NCBI RefSeq assembly: GCF_005925345.1
Contig: NZ_SSHJ01000002.1
Location: 335,405 to 399,404 of the forward strand
Source: Pedobacter ureilyticus
Lineage (GTDB): Bacteria > Bacteroidota > Bacteroidia > Sphingobacteriales > Sphingobacteriaceae
DNA length: 64,000 nt
Reading direction: 5' to 3'
Shown: positions 1-7,351 of the stretch, one piece after another
Layout of the letters: the number at the start of each line of letters is the position of its first letter
How positions within the stretch are numbered: position 1 is the first letter of the stretch
Made by a program: the position numbers and the translations under genes
Notes under the pieces: generated by a model
The model's input: the letters and a program-made list of their open reading frames with translations, nothing else
The model's database searches: none
Told to the model about the DNA's origin: nothing

Positions 1-1
1 A

Positions 2-1183
2 AAAGTAGTTTTAGCATTTAGCGGAGGTTTAGATACCTCATTCTGTTGCATCCACTTAACTAAAGATAGAGATTTAGAAGTGCACTCGGTAGTGGTAAAC
101 ACAGGTGGTTTTTCTGAAGAAGAGTTAAAGGAAATTGAAGCACGGGCTTATGCTTTGGGCGTAACATCGCATGCTGCGGTAGACGAAACCGAAAACTATT
201 ACAACGATAGCATTAAGTATTTAATTTTTGGTAATGTGTTGAAAAACGCCACTTACCCATTATCGGTAAGTGCAGAGCGTGTTTGCCAAGCTACCGCCAT
301 TGCCAATTATGTAAAGAAAATTGGTGCCGATTATGTAGCACATGGCAGTACGGGTGCAGGTAATGATCAGGTTCGTTTCGATATGATTTTCAATATCTTA
401 ATTCCTAATGTAGAAATCATTACGCCAATTAGAGATCTGAAATTATCACGCGAAGCGGAAATTGAGTATTTAGCCAAACATGGTGTAGAATATACGGCAG
501 AGAAAGCGAAATATTCGATCAACAAAGGTTTATGGGGCACATCGGTAGGTGGCGCAGAAACGTTGACTAGTCACCAAACTTTACCAGAAAGTGCTTGGCC
601 AACTCAAGTAACCGAAACCGAAGCAAAGCAAGTAGAATTGACTTTCGAAAAAGGTGAACTGGTTGCGGTTGATGGTGAAAGATTAGCTCCGGTTAGGGCC
701 ATCCAAAAGTTGCAAGCTATTGCTGCTCCGTTTGGTGTAGGTAGAGATATCCACGTTGGCGATACCATTATTGGCATTAAAGGTCGTGTAGGTTTCGAGG
801 CGGCAGGGCCGATGGTGATTATTAAAGCTCACCATGCTTTAGAGAAACATACGTTAACTAAATGGCAGTTGAGCTGGAAAGAAAACTTGTCATCATTTTA
901 TGGTAACTGGTTGCACGAAGGACAATTCCACGATCCGATTATGAGAGATATGGAAGCCTTCTTAACTTCAACGCAAAGCACCGTTAACGGAAAAGTGTTT
1001 GTAGAGTTATTGCCTTATCGTTTCCACATTATTGGTATAGAAAGTGCTAACGATTTAATGAGCAATAAATTTGGTAGCTACGGCGAAATGAACAACGCTT
1101 GGAGCGGCGAAGATGTAAAAGGTTTCTCTAAAATTTTCGGCAACCAAGTAATGATTTGGCATAAAGTTAATTCAGAAGCGTAG
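2..1183 (+). CDS. argG: Argininosuccinate synthase (5' end cut by window)
   Basis: Joins citrulline and aspartate with ATP to make argininosuccinate, the penultimate step of arginine synthesis, in the cytosol. The frame is open from base 2, so only a few N-terminal residues are missing. The ATP-binding loop SGGLDTSFC lies at the very start of the visible protein, and the roughly 393 residues present are close to full family length. A GTG at position 80 is inside the gene and is not a start because the ATP loop precedes it. It is the first visible gene of an arg operon reading rightward. Family assignment is secure. Confidence 0.96.
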   Translation, partial: KVVLAFSGGLDTSFCCIHLTKDRDLEVHSVVVNTGGFSEEELKEIEARAYALGVTSHAAVDETENYYNDSIKYLIFGNVLKNATYPLSVSAERVCQATAIANYVKKIGADYVAHGSTGAGNDQVRFDMIFNILIPNVEIITPIRDLKLSREAEIEYLAKHGVEYTAEKAKYSINKGLWGTSVGGAETLTSHQTLPESAWPTQVTETEAKQVELTFEKGELVAVDGERLAPVRAIQKLQAIAAPFGVGRDIHVGDTIIGIKGRVGFEAAGPMVIIKAHHALEKHTLTKWQLSWKENLSSFYGNWLHEGQFHDPIMRDMEAFLTSTQSTVNGKVFVELLPYRFHIIGIESANDLMSNKFGSYGEMNNAWSGEDVKGFSKIFGNQVMIWHKVNSEA

Positions 1184-1233
1184 AAGAGGAGTCGAAAAGA
1201 CAGAAAAGTCCGAAAGATTTTCTATCCCTTGCC

Positions 1234-1312
1234 GTCATTGCGAGGAACGAAGCAATCTTTCCAATTTGTCATCCTGAGCTCTCCGATAAACCGGAGCAGG
1301 TTGTCGAAGGAT
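1234..1312. repeat. Two interspersed palindrome arms between argG and GNAT
   Basis: Bases 1234-1258 are one arm of the family with core GTCATTGCGAGG...GAAGCAATCT, which forms a full hairpin at 1787-1852. Bases 1268-1312 (GTCATCCTGAG...GTCGAAGGAT) belong to a second, common Bacteroidota repeat type. Together they fill most of the argG-GNAT gap. Only single arms are present, so these look like decayed copies. Confidence 0.7.
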
Positions 1313-1321
1313 AAAAATTAA

Positions 1322-1786
1322 ATGATGAGTAAAATAGAAATTAAACGTATTGACGAAAAAGAAGCTAATCTTGTCGTTGGCTTGTTCAACCAGTACAGGA
1401 TGTTTTACGGTAAGTTCTCTGATTTAGGAATGGCAAAAGCGTTTATTGATGCTCGTTTGGAGAATAACGAATCGGTAATTTTTGTAGCACTTGATGGGGG
1501 CAAACCAGTTGGATTTACACAGCTTTATCCAAAATATTCGTCCGCTAGATTAACAAAAAATTGGATATTGAATGATTTATTTGTTGATGCGGATTATCGC
1601 AAGCAAGGAATTGGAGAGAAACTGGTTAAAACAGCAATGAATTTTGCGAGAACTCAAGGCTCTACTTTTGTGCAATTGGAAACAGCTGTTGATAATTTCA
1701 CAGCGCAAAGCCTTTACGAACAAATTGGTTTTGTAAAACAGGGGCCAGACGAAGAGTTTTTACTCTACAAAATTGAAATAAAATAG
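1322..1786 (+). CDS. GNAT family N-acetyltransferase
   Basis: A 154-residue acetyltransferase with one GNAT fold. The acetyl-CoA pyrophosphate-binding motif R-K-Q-G-I-G follows beta strand 4 (NDLFVDADYRKQGIG, around residues 87-101), and the typical YEQIGF segment lies near the C-terminus. Two adjacent ATGs (1322, 1325) could start it. It sits between argG and argC, so a role as the acyl-glutamate-forming enzyme is conceivable. However, the sequence looks like a general-purpose GNAT, and both flanks are interspersed repeats, which fits an inserted cargo gene. Substrate unknown. Confidence 0.85.
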   Translation: MMSKIEIKRIDEKEANLVVGLFNQYRMFYGKFSDLGMAKAFIDARLENNESVIFVALDGGKPVGFTQLYPKYSSARLTKNWILNDLFVDADYRKQGIGEKLVKTAMNFARTQGSTFVQLETAVDNFTAQSLYEQIGFVKQGPDEEFLLYKIEIK

Positions 1787-1852
1787 CGTCATTGCGAGGC
1801 ACGAAGCAATCTTAAAGCGATAAATGAGATTGCTTCGTGCCTCGCAATGACG
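1787..1852. repeat. Perfect 26-bp-arm palindromic (REP-like) element
   Basis: Arms 1787-1812 and 1827-1852 are exact reverse complements around a 14-nt loop. The element begins at the base after the GNAT stop codon and ends 17 bases before the argC ATG. It is the best-preserved copy of the GTCATTGCGAGGCACGAAGC family in the window; other copies or arms are at 1234, 14092, 18060 (decayed), 50720, 51636 and 52010. In RNA it would form a long hairpin inside the operon transcript. Confidence 0.93.
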
Positions 1853-1869
1853 ACAATAAACTTAAAAAT

Positions 1870-2898
1870 ATGATAAAGGCAGGAATTATTGGAGGAGCAG
1901 GTTATACAGGCGGCGAAATGCTGCGTATCCTGATTAACCACCCTAACGTAGAAATTGCTTTTGTAAATAGCAGCAGTAACGCAGGTAACCTAATTTCGGA
2001 TGTGCATACAGATTTGTTTGGTGATACGGACTTACGTTTTACAGATAGAACAGATTTTACGGAGCAGTTCAAAGAAGTCTTCCCAACAGAGGGAGATTTA
2101 GAGGGGGCTGTGCTTTTTCTTTGTGTAGGTCATGGCGATGCGAAGAAGTTTTTAGAAGCAAACCCGATTGATGAGCAAATTAAAATCATCGATTTATCAC
2201 AAGATTTTAGACTTGCTGCCAACTCCTCCCCTCAGGGGAGGCTGGGAGGGGCTTTCATCTATGGTCTTCCAGAATTGAATAAAGAGAAAATTGCTTCTGC
2301 ACAAAACATTGCCAATCCTGGTTGTTTTGCCACTTGCATACAATTAGGTTTGTTGCCGTTGGCTGCAAAAGGGTTGTTGCAAAGCGAAGTGCACATCAAT
2401 GCAACAACTGGTTCTACTGGCGCCGGACAAAGCTTGAGCAAAACTTCTCACTTTAGTTGGAGAAACAACAACCTATCAATTTACAAAGCTTTTGAACACC
2501 AACATTTGAATGAAATTGGCGAAAGCTTGGCTCAATTGCAAGGCGAAGTGAAAGAAGCGCTAAATTTTGTACCTCAGCGTGGCGATTTTACCAGAGGGAT
2601 TTTGGCTGCGATGTATATTGAAAGCGATTTGACGGAAGACGAAGCTTACGAACTGTATGAAAGCTATTACGCCAATCACCCATTTACCCATGTAAGCCGG
2701 AAAAACATCGATTTAAAGCAGGTGGTAAATACCAATAAATGCCTTGTTCATTTAGAAAAGCACGGCAACAAATTATTTATCATCAGCATTATAGATAACC
2801 TTTTAAAAGGCGCCAGCGGACAAGCAGTTCAGAACATGAACTTAATGTTTGGCTTGGAAGAAACAGCAGGGCTGAAGTTGAAAGCAGCGAATTTTTAG
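1870..2898 (+). CDS. argC: N-acyl-gamma-glutamyl-phosphate reductase
   Basis: NADPH-dependent reductase of the third acyl-glutamate step. The Rossmann start GIIGGAGYTGGE, the catalytic cysteine in ANPGCFATC and the ArgC segment YGLPELN are all visible. I choose the ATG at 1870: an upstream GTG (1837) is in frame but lies inside the palindrome and would add repeat-derived residues (MPRNDD...). Between LSQDFRLAAN and FIYGLPELN there is a short extra stretch (SSPQGRLGGA), encoded by a palindromic DNA element at 2222-2254 that also occurs in argF'. Key catalytic residues are intact, so the enzyme is probably active. RAYT follows after 8 bases. Confidence 0.94.
   Translation: MIKAGIIGGAGYTGGEMLRILINHPNVEIAFVNSSSNAGNLISDVHTDLFGDTDLRFTDRTDFTEQFKEVFPTEGDLEGAVLFLCVGHGDAKKFLEANPIDEQIKIIDLSQDFRLAANSSPQGRLGGAFIYGLPELNKEKIASAQNIANPGCFATCIQLGLLPLAAKGLLQSEVHINATTGSTGAGQSLSKTSHFSWRNNNLSIYKAFEHQHLNEIGESLAQLQGEVKEALNFVPQRGDFTRGILAAMYIESDLTEDEAYELYESYYANHPFTHVSRKNIDLKQVVNTNKCLVHLEKHGNKLFIISIIDNLLKGASGQAVQNMNLMFGLEETAGLKLKAANF
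2222..2254. repeat. Palindromic element inside argC (in frame)
   Basis: The G-rich tract GGGGAGGCTGGGAGGGGCTT with the preceding CTCCCCTCAGGGGAG hairpin matches one arm of the larger element in argF' at 5561-5663. It is a multiple of three, contains no stop, and is translated here as SSPQGRLGGA. It sits just before the conserved YGLPELN segment. Confidence 0.75.
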
Positions 2899-2906
2899 AA
2901 AAGACA

Positions 2907-3449
2907 ATGGGCGATAAATTCCAAAATAAATATAGAATTCCGTCAAATCGTTTACAAGGTTTTGATTATAGTTCGCATGGGCTGTATTTTGTAACCATTT
3001 GTACCAAAGACCGCATTCATTATTTTGGCAATATTTCGTCTGTAGAAACGGATAATTATCCATCTCTACGGTTAACCAAAATTGGTCAAATTGCAAATGA
3101 TTTTTGGAAAGAGATCCCAAAGCACTATCCATTTGTAGAATTAGATGAATTTGTAATAATGCCTAATCATTTACATGGAATTTTATTTTTCAACCGGCCA
3201 GAAAAGTCCGATTGGATTGAAAACAAATTTGGAAGTCAATCACAAAATTTAGGAGCGGTCATTCGTGCATTTAAAGCCTCTGTAAAACGGCATGCAAATA
3301 ATTACCAAATAGAGTTTGATTGGCAAACTAGATTTCACGACCGGATTATCCGGGATGATAGGGAATTACGGGCCATTCGGGGATACATTATTAATAACCC
3401 CGAAAAATGGACAGATGATGATTTGAATGCAGGCCGTAGAGCCACATAA
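2907..3449 (+). CDS. REP-associated tyrosine transposase (RAYT, Y1 HUH family)
   Basis: A 180-residue single-domain HUH nuclease of the IS200-related RAYT group, which nicks and joins single-stranded palindromes. The metal-binding HUH motif is in MPNHLHG (residues 86-92), and the catalytic Tyr is probably the one in RGYIINNP near residue 156. The N-terminal SSHGLYFVTICT strand and FHDRIIRDDREL segment are typical of the family. It starts 8 bases after argC, and its stop codon lies inside a perfect palindrome (3439-3460). It appears intact and in the operon's direction, hence a translated insertion between argC and argD. Confidence 0.92.
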   Translation: MGDKFQNKYRIPSNRLQGFDYSSHGLYFVTICTKDRIHYFGNISSVETDNYPSLRLTKIGQIANDFWKEIPKHYPFVELDEFVIMPNHLHGILFFNRPEKSDWIENKFGSQSQNLGAVIRAFKASVKRHANNYQIEFDWQTRFHDRIIRDDRELRAIRGYIINNPEKWTDDDLNAGRRAT

Positions 3450-3508
3450 TTATGTGGCTCATTAAATATGTTATTTATAAAAAAAGCCGCACAATTGTGC
3501 GGCTCTAC
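3436..3508. repeat. Paired palindromes at the 3' end of the RAYT gene
   Basis: Two perfect palindromes, 3439-3460 (22 bp, centre CATAATTATG) and 3485-3504 (20 bp, centre CACAATTGTG), are bracketed by GTAGAGCC (3436) and its complement GGCTCTAC (3501). This is the arrangement expected of the REP substrate that a RAYT recognises. The first palindrome supplies the RAYT stop codon; the second ends about 15 bases before the argD ATG and may affect argD translation. Confidence 0.88.
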
Positions 3509-3523
3509 AAAAACCTTAAAAAA

Positions 3524-4660
3524 ATGAACTTATACGACGTATATCCATTAAACGACATAGAAATCACCAAGGCAAACGGCAGCAATGTTTGGGATGCTAA
3601 TGGACAAAAATATTTAGACCTATATGGCGGTCATGCGGTAATTAGCATTGGCCATACCAATCCGCATTACGTACAACGTTTAACCGAACAGTTAAACAAA
3701 GTTGGATTTTACTCTAACTCCATCAAAATCCCTTTGCAAACACAATTGGCAGAAAAATTGGGCGAAGTTTCTGGGAAAAAAGATTATCAGTTATTCTTAG
3801 TTAATTCTGGTGCCGAGGCTAATGAAAATGCTTTGAAACTCGCTTCGTTTTACAACGGAAGAAAAAAAATCATCGCTTTTTCTGGGGCATTCCACGGACG
3901 TACGTCGTTGGCCGTTGCCGCTACGGATAATCCGAAAATTGTTGCTCCAGTAAACGAAACAGAGAACATTACTTTCTTGCCTTTTAACGATGAGCAAGCA
4001 TTGGCTGATGAATTTGCAAAACACGGAAATGAAATTGCTGCGGTAATTATTGAAGGCATTCAGGGAGTTGGTGGCATTAAAGAAGCCTCGAAAAGTTTCT
4101 TGCAAAAAATTCGCTCACTTTGTGATGAATATAATGCAGTTTACATTGCCGATAGCGTGCAATGTGGTTATGGTAGAACAGGTCAGTTCTATTCGCACGA
4201 TTGGGCTGGCGTAGAAGCTGATATTTACACCATGGCCAAAGGAATGGGCAACGGATTTCCAATAGCCGGTATTTCAATCGCCCCTAAATTTAAGCCTTGG
4301 CACGGACAATTAGGAACTACTTTTGGCGGTAACCATTTAGCTTGCGCTGCAGCGTTAGCGGTATTAGAAGTTATTGAGAAAGAAAACCTGATGAAAAATG
4401 CTGAAGAAGTAGGGACTTACCTAATTGAAGAGCTGAAGAAATTAGAGCAGGTGAAAGAAGTACGTGGCAGAGGATTAATGATTGGTATTGAATTGCCAGA
4501 AGAATTAGCTCATGTAAAGAAAGATTTGCTGTTTAAGCATTTTATCTTTACTGGCGAAGCTAAACCTAATGTAATCCGTTTGTTGCCAGCGTTGAATTTG
4601 ACCAAAGCACACGCTGAAGAGTTTTTGGTGGCGTTGAAAAAGGTTTTATGTTCTACGTAA
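3524..4660 (+). CDS. argD: Acyl-ornithine aminotransferase (class III, PLP)
   Basis: Transfers an amino group from glutamate to N-acyl-glutamate semialdehyde to make N-acyl-ornithine. It is a class III PLP aminotransferase: NSGAEANENALK and FSGAFHGRT (phosphate and cofactor contacts), ADSVQCGYGRTG (cofactor Asp), and the Schiff-base Lys in TMAKGMGNG. I place the start at ATG 3524 (MNLYDVYPLND), just after the RAYT palindromes, because the 24 in-frame residues upstream are translated palindrome sequence. The last residues and stop (CST*) lie in the flank of the next inserted gene, suggesting that insertion replaced the original end. Confidence 0.95.
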   Translation: MNLYDVYPLNDIEITKANGSNVWDANGQKYLDLYGGHAVISIGHTNPHYVQRLTEQLNKVGFYSNSIKIPLQTQLAEKLGEVSGKKDYQLFLVNSGAEANENALKLASFYNGRKKIIAFSGAFHGRTSLAVAATDNPKIVAPVNETENITFLPFNDEQALADEFAKHGNEIAAVIIEGIQGVGGIKEASKSFLQKIRSLCDEYNAVYIADSVQCGYGRTGQFYSHDWAGVEADIYTMAKGMGNGFPIAGISIAPKFKPWHGQLGTTFGGNHLACAAALAVLEVIEKENLMKNAEEVGTYLIEELKKLEQVKEVRGRGLMIGIELPEELAHVKKDLLFKHFIFTGEAKPNVIRLLPALNLTKAHAEEFLVALKKVLCST

Positions 4661-4672
4661 TACGTTTTAAGT
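4654..4672. repeat. Left flank motif of four-helix-bundle insertion
   Basis: TACGTAATACGTTTTAAGT overlaps the argD stop codon. ACGTAATACGT recurs inverted at 5040-5050 on the other side of the small gene. The two flanks look like the ends of an inserted unit of about 400 bp. Confidence 0.55.
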
Positions 4673-4673
4673 A

Positions 4674-5030
4674 ATGCAGAACTACAAAGAATTAAAAGTT
4701 TGGGAAAAATCACACCAGCTTGTTCTGGAAATCTATAGATTAACCGCGAAATTTCCTAAGGAAGAAATATTTGGGGTAACTAGTCAGATAAGAAGGGCCG
4801 CCGCTTCAATTCCAGCAAATATTGCTGAAGGTTGTGGCAAGAAATCTCAATTGGATTTTGCCAACTTTCTAAATATTTCATTAGGCTCTGCAAACGAAAC
4901 GGATTACTTTCTACTTTTATGTACAGATTTAAAATACATCTCTGAAACTGAGTTTTTAGAATTGGAGAATACAATAAACGCCATTAAGGCGATGCTCATT
5001 AATTTGATTACCAAAGTTAGAAGTAAGTAG
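4674..5030 (+). CDS. Four-helix bundle protein (23S rRNA intervening-sequence family)
   Basis: A 118-residue all-helical protein of the family first seen in intervening sequences of 23S rRNA genes (TIGR02436-type). Diagnostic segments are the N-terminal YKELKVWEKSHQL, the central QIRRAAASIPANIAEG (around residues 40-55) and FLNISLGSANE. Biochemical function is not established for the family. Members occur as scattered copies in Bacteroidota genomes, and this one sits between argD and argF' bordered by ACGTAWTACGT motifs, which fits a small mobile or domesticated insertion. It is co-directional with the operon. Confidence 0.9.
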   Translation: MQNYKELKVWEKSHQLVLEIYRLTAKFPKEEIFGVTSQIRRAAASIPANIAEGCGKKSQLDFANFLNISLGSANETDYFLLLCTDLKYISETEFLELENTINAIKAMLINLITKVRSK

Positions 5031-5039
5031 TGCACAATC

Positions 5040-5062
5040 ACGTATTACGTATAACTTAAAAC
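5040..5062. repeat. Right flank motif of four-helix-bundle insertion
   Basis: ACGTATTACGT followed by ATAACTTAAAAC, the reverse complement of elements found at 4654-4672, though the order of the two sub-motifs differs. It lies in the short leader before argF'. Confidence 0.5.
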
Positions 5063-5073
5063 TTATAACTTAA

Positions 5074-6123
5074 ATGAAACTTTTCTCTTCCGTACACGAT
5101 GTGCAGGACATCAAACAATTGGTAGCAAGTGCTTTGGCGCTAAAGGCAAGTCCGTATGCGCATAGCGATTTGGGTAAAAATAAAACCTTAGGTTTAGTTT
5201 TCATGAACCCAAGTTTGCGTACCCGTTTAAGCACACAAAAAGCCGCCCTTAACCTAGGTATGAATGTGATGGTGATGAATATGGATAAGGAAGGCTGGGC
5301 TTTAGAAACACAAGATGGCGTAATCATGAATGGCACCACTGTAGAGCATATCCGCGAAGCAGCCGCTGTAATGGGTGAGTATTGCGATATTTTAGGCTTA
5401 CGTTCATTCCCCAAACTGCAAAACAGAGACGAAGATTACAACGAGGAGTTCTTCAACAAGTTCGTGAAATTTTGCGGTGTGCCGGTGGTAAGTTTAGAAA
5501 GCGCCACTAGACATCCTCTACAAAGTTTAGCTGATTTGGTTACCATTACAGAGACTTGGAAGCCCATCCCCAACCCTTCCCAAAGGGAAGGGAGTAGCAA
5601 ATCGCTTAACCTTGCTGAAGGGGAAACTCCTCTCCCTTTGGGGGAGGCTGGGAGGGGGCTTCCAAAAGTAGTTTTAGCTTGGGCTCCACATATTAAACCT
5701 TTGCCGCAAGCTGTTCCAAACTCCTTTGCCGAGTGGATGTGCAAAGCACAAGCCGAAGGTATGTTGGATTTTACCATTGCCCAGCCAGAAGGTTTTGAGC
5801 TAGAAGAAAGTTTTACTCCTGGCGCTAAAATCTCTCATAATTTAGACGAAGCTATTGCTGATGCTGATTATGTTTATGTGAAAAACTGGAGCAGCTATAA
5901 AGAATACGGCAAGTTGTTAGATTTTCCAGAGGGATGGATGATGAACAACAAGAAGTTGAGCCTAACCAATAACGCAAAAGTAATGCATTGCCTGCCGGTT
6001 CGCCGTGATTTGGAATTGGCCTCTGAAATATTAGATGGACCAAATTCGTTAGTAATTCACGAAGCAGGAAATAGATTGTGGGCTGCACAAGCGGTACTAA
6101 AAGCGATGCTGGAAGAATTGTAG
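5074..6123 (+). CDS. argF: N-acyl-ornithine carbamoyltransferase with in-frame repeat insertion
   Basis: Transfers the carbamoyl group to N-acetyl- or N-succinyl-ornithine, the Bacteroidota/Xanthomonas variant of ornithine carbamoyltransferase. The carbamoyl-phosphate motif SLRTR is at residues 47-51; the proline-rich loop KPLPQAVPNSF and the ornithine-side motif HCLPVRR are present. Residue 90, reported to choose substrate (Pro in Bacteroides fragilis succinyl enzyme, Glu in the Xanthomonas acetyl enzyme at 92), is Val here. Residues about 164-197 are extra: they translate a palindromic DNA element (5561-5663) just before the conserved PKVVLAWAPH strand. No motif is lost, so activity is plausible but untested. 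Confidence 0.93.
   Translation: MKLFSSVHDVQDIKQLVASALALKASPYAHSDLGKNKTLGLVFMNPSLRTRLSTQKAALNLGMNVMVMNMDKEGWALETQDGVIMNGTTVEHIREAAAVMGEYCDILGLRSFPKLQNRDEDYNEEFFNKFVKFCGVPVVSLESATRHPLQSLADLVTITETWKPIPNPSQREGSSKSLNLAEGETPLPLGEAGRGLPKVVLAWAPHIKPLPQAVPNSFAEWMCKAQAEGMLDFTIAQPEGFELEESFTPGAKISHNLDEAIADADYVYVKNWSSYKEYGKLLDFPEGWMMNNKKLSLTNNAKVMHCLPVRRDLELASEILDGPNSLVIHEAGNRLWAAQAVLKAMLEEL
5561..5663. repeat. Palindromic element translated inside argF'
   Basis: About 103 bp with imperfect inverted arms: AAGCCCATCCCCAACCC...AAAGGGAAGGG on the left and CCCTTTGGGGGAGGCTGGG...GGGGCTT on the right. The right arm closely matches the argC insertion at 2222-2254. It is in frame, stop-free and codes for a Pro/Gly-rich stretch ending PLPLGEAGRGLP. 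It behaves like the protein-coding palindromic elements known from Rickettsia, but the sequence family is different. Confidence 0.85.
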
Positions 6124-6152
6124 AAAAGCAGAGCCACTTATGCTTTTATAAG

Positions 6153-7286
6153 ATGAATAAGCCAATTAAAAATATTACATCAGATTTTGAGCAAATTATA
6201 TCGCTTATTACCGAAGCTCGCAATAGAGTTTACAGTAAAGCAAATGCCGAATTAGTGATGTTGTATTTTAGTATTGGTAAAATTGTTTCTGAAAAGGTTT
6301 TAGCTGGAAATTGGGGAGATGGAACAGTAAATGATTTAGCAACTTACATTACCGAAAAGCAACCGTTATTAAGAGGTTTTAACCGCCGTGGACTTTATAG
6401 AATGAAACAATTTTATGAAGTTTACAGTAGCGATGAAATTGTGTCAACACTGGCGACACAATTTAAAAAAGACGAAATCCAATTTGTGTCACCAGCGGTG
6501 ACACAAAAGGGGAACAAAAACAAAATTGAAAAAGTGTCACCACTGGTGACACAAATAGAGGGTACAGTTTTTGAGTTTTGTAAAAAGGTATTATCTAAAA
6601 TAAATTGGACACACCACCTCTTAATTTTATCAAAAACAAAGCGCATTGAAGAGAAACTATTTTATCTCAATCAATGCATTAATGAAAAGCTATCTAAAAG
6701 AGAACTCGAGCGCCAATTAAATTCAGCTACTTTTGAGCGAACAATGCTGGGCGATAAATTTAGCAAGGTAATTACTTCTAAATTACCTGTAGGAATTTTT
6801 AAAGATCCTTATGTTTTTGAGTTTTTGGCTTTGCCCGAAATACATTCTGAGAGCGATTTGCAGCAAGCGCTAGTTAAAAATCTACAAAATTTCATTTTAG
6901 AAATGGGCAAGGGCTTTACTTACATGGGCAGCGAGTATAGATTGCAAGTTGGCAATAAAGATTACCATACAGATTTACTTTTTTATCATCGAGATTTACA
7001 ATGTATGGTGCTTTTTGAATTGAAAATTGAAGAGTTTCAACCAGAGTTTTTAGGCAAGCTGAACTTTTATCTTGAAGCCTTGGATAGGGATGTAAAAAGA
7101 CCACATGAAAACCCGAGTATTGGCGTATTATTGTGTAAAGGCAAAGATGAAGAAGTAGTTGAATATGCGCTTTCACGAAATATTTCGCCAGCTTTGATAG
7201 CTGATTATGAAACCAAATTGATTGATAAGAAATTATTGGCCGAAAAGCTTCATCAGCTTAGTGAAATTTTCTATAAAAATGAATGA
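6153..7286 (+). CDS. DUF1016 / YhcG-type PDDEXK nuclease
   Basis: A 377-residue member of the PDDEXK nuclease family with the N-terminal DUF1016 helical domain. The catalytic segment is near residues 265-300: YHTDLLFY provides the Asp, and VLFELKIEEF the Glu-x-Lys. I start at ATG 6153; the longer in-frame ORF overlaps argF' by translating its end. The hinge between domains contains three near-identical short repeats (VSTLATQ, VSPAVTQ, VSPLVTQ), each encoded by a small palindrome. Function is unknown; relatives are linked with restriction and mobile islands. It separates argF' from argB. Confidence 0.88.
   Translation: MNKPIKNITSDFEQIISLITEARNRVYSKANAELVMLYFSIGKIVSEKVLAGNWGDGTVNDLATYITEKQPLLRGFNRRGLYRMKQFYEVYSSDEIVSTLATQFKKDEIQFVSPAVTQKGNKNKIEKVSPLVTQIEGTVFEFCKKVLSKINWTHHLLILSKTKRIEEKLFYLNQCINEKLSKRELERQLNSATFERTMLGDKFSKVITSKLPVGIFKDPYVFEFLALPEIHSESDLQQALVKNLQNFILEMGKGFTYMGSEYRLQVGNKDYHTDLLFYHRDLQCMVLFELKIEEFQPEFLGKLNFYLEALDRDVKRPHENPSIGVLLCKGKDEEVVEYALSRNISPALIADYETKLIDKKLLAEKLHQLSEIFYKNE
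6441..6554. repeat. Three in-frame palindromic repeats in the DUF1016 gene
   Basis: GTGTCAACACTGGCGACACAA (6441), GTGTCACCAGCGGTGACACAA (6486) and GTGTCACCACTGGTGACACAA (6534) are spaced 45 and 48 bases apart. The second and third are perfect hyphenated palindromes, the first slightly degenerate. All encode VS-x2-(A/V)TQ in the same frame, so the hinge has been expanded by repeat copying. Confidence 0.85.
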
Positions 7287-7351
7287 TGAAAAACCAACTA
7301 ACTCACTAGTCTGAAGAGGTTTACGTTGTAAAGCTATTAAATGAAAAAACC

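Noticed and set aside
3452-3523. 24-residue N-terminal extension of ArgD
   Set aside because: It is encoded by the RAYT palindromes and lacks family likeness; ATG 3524 gives the normal start.
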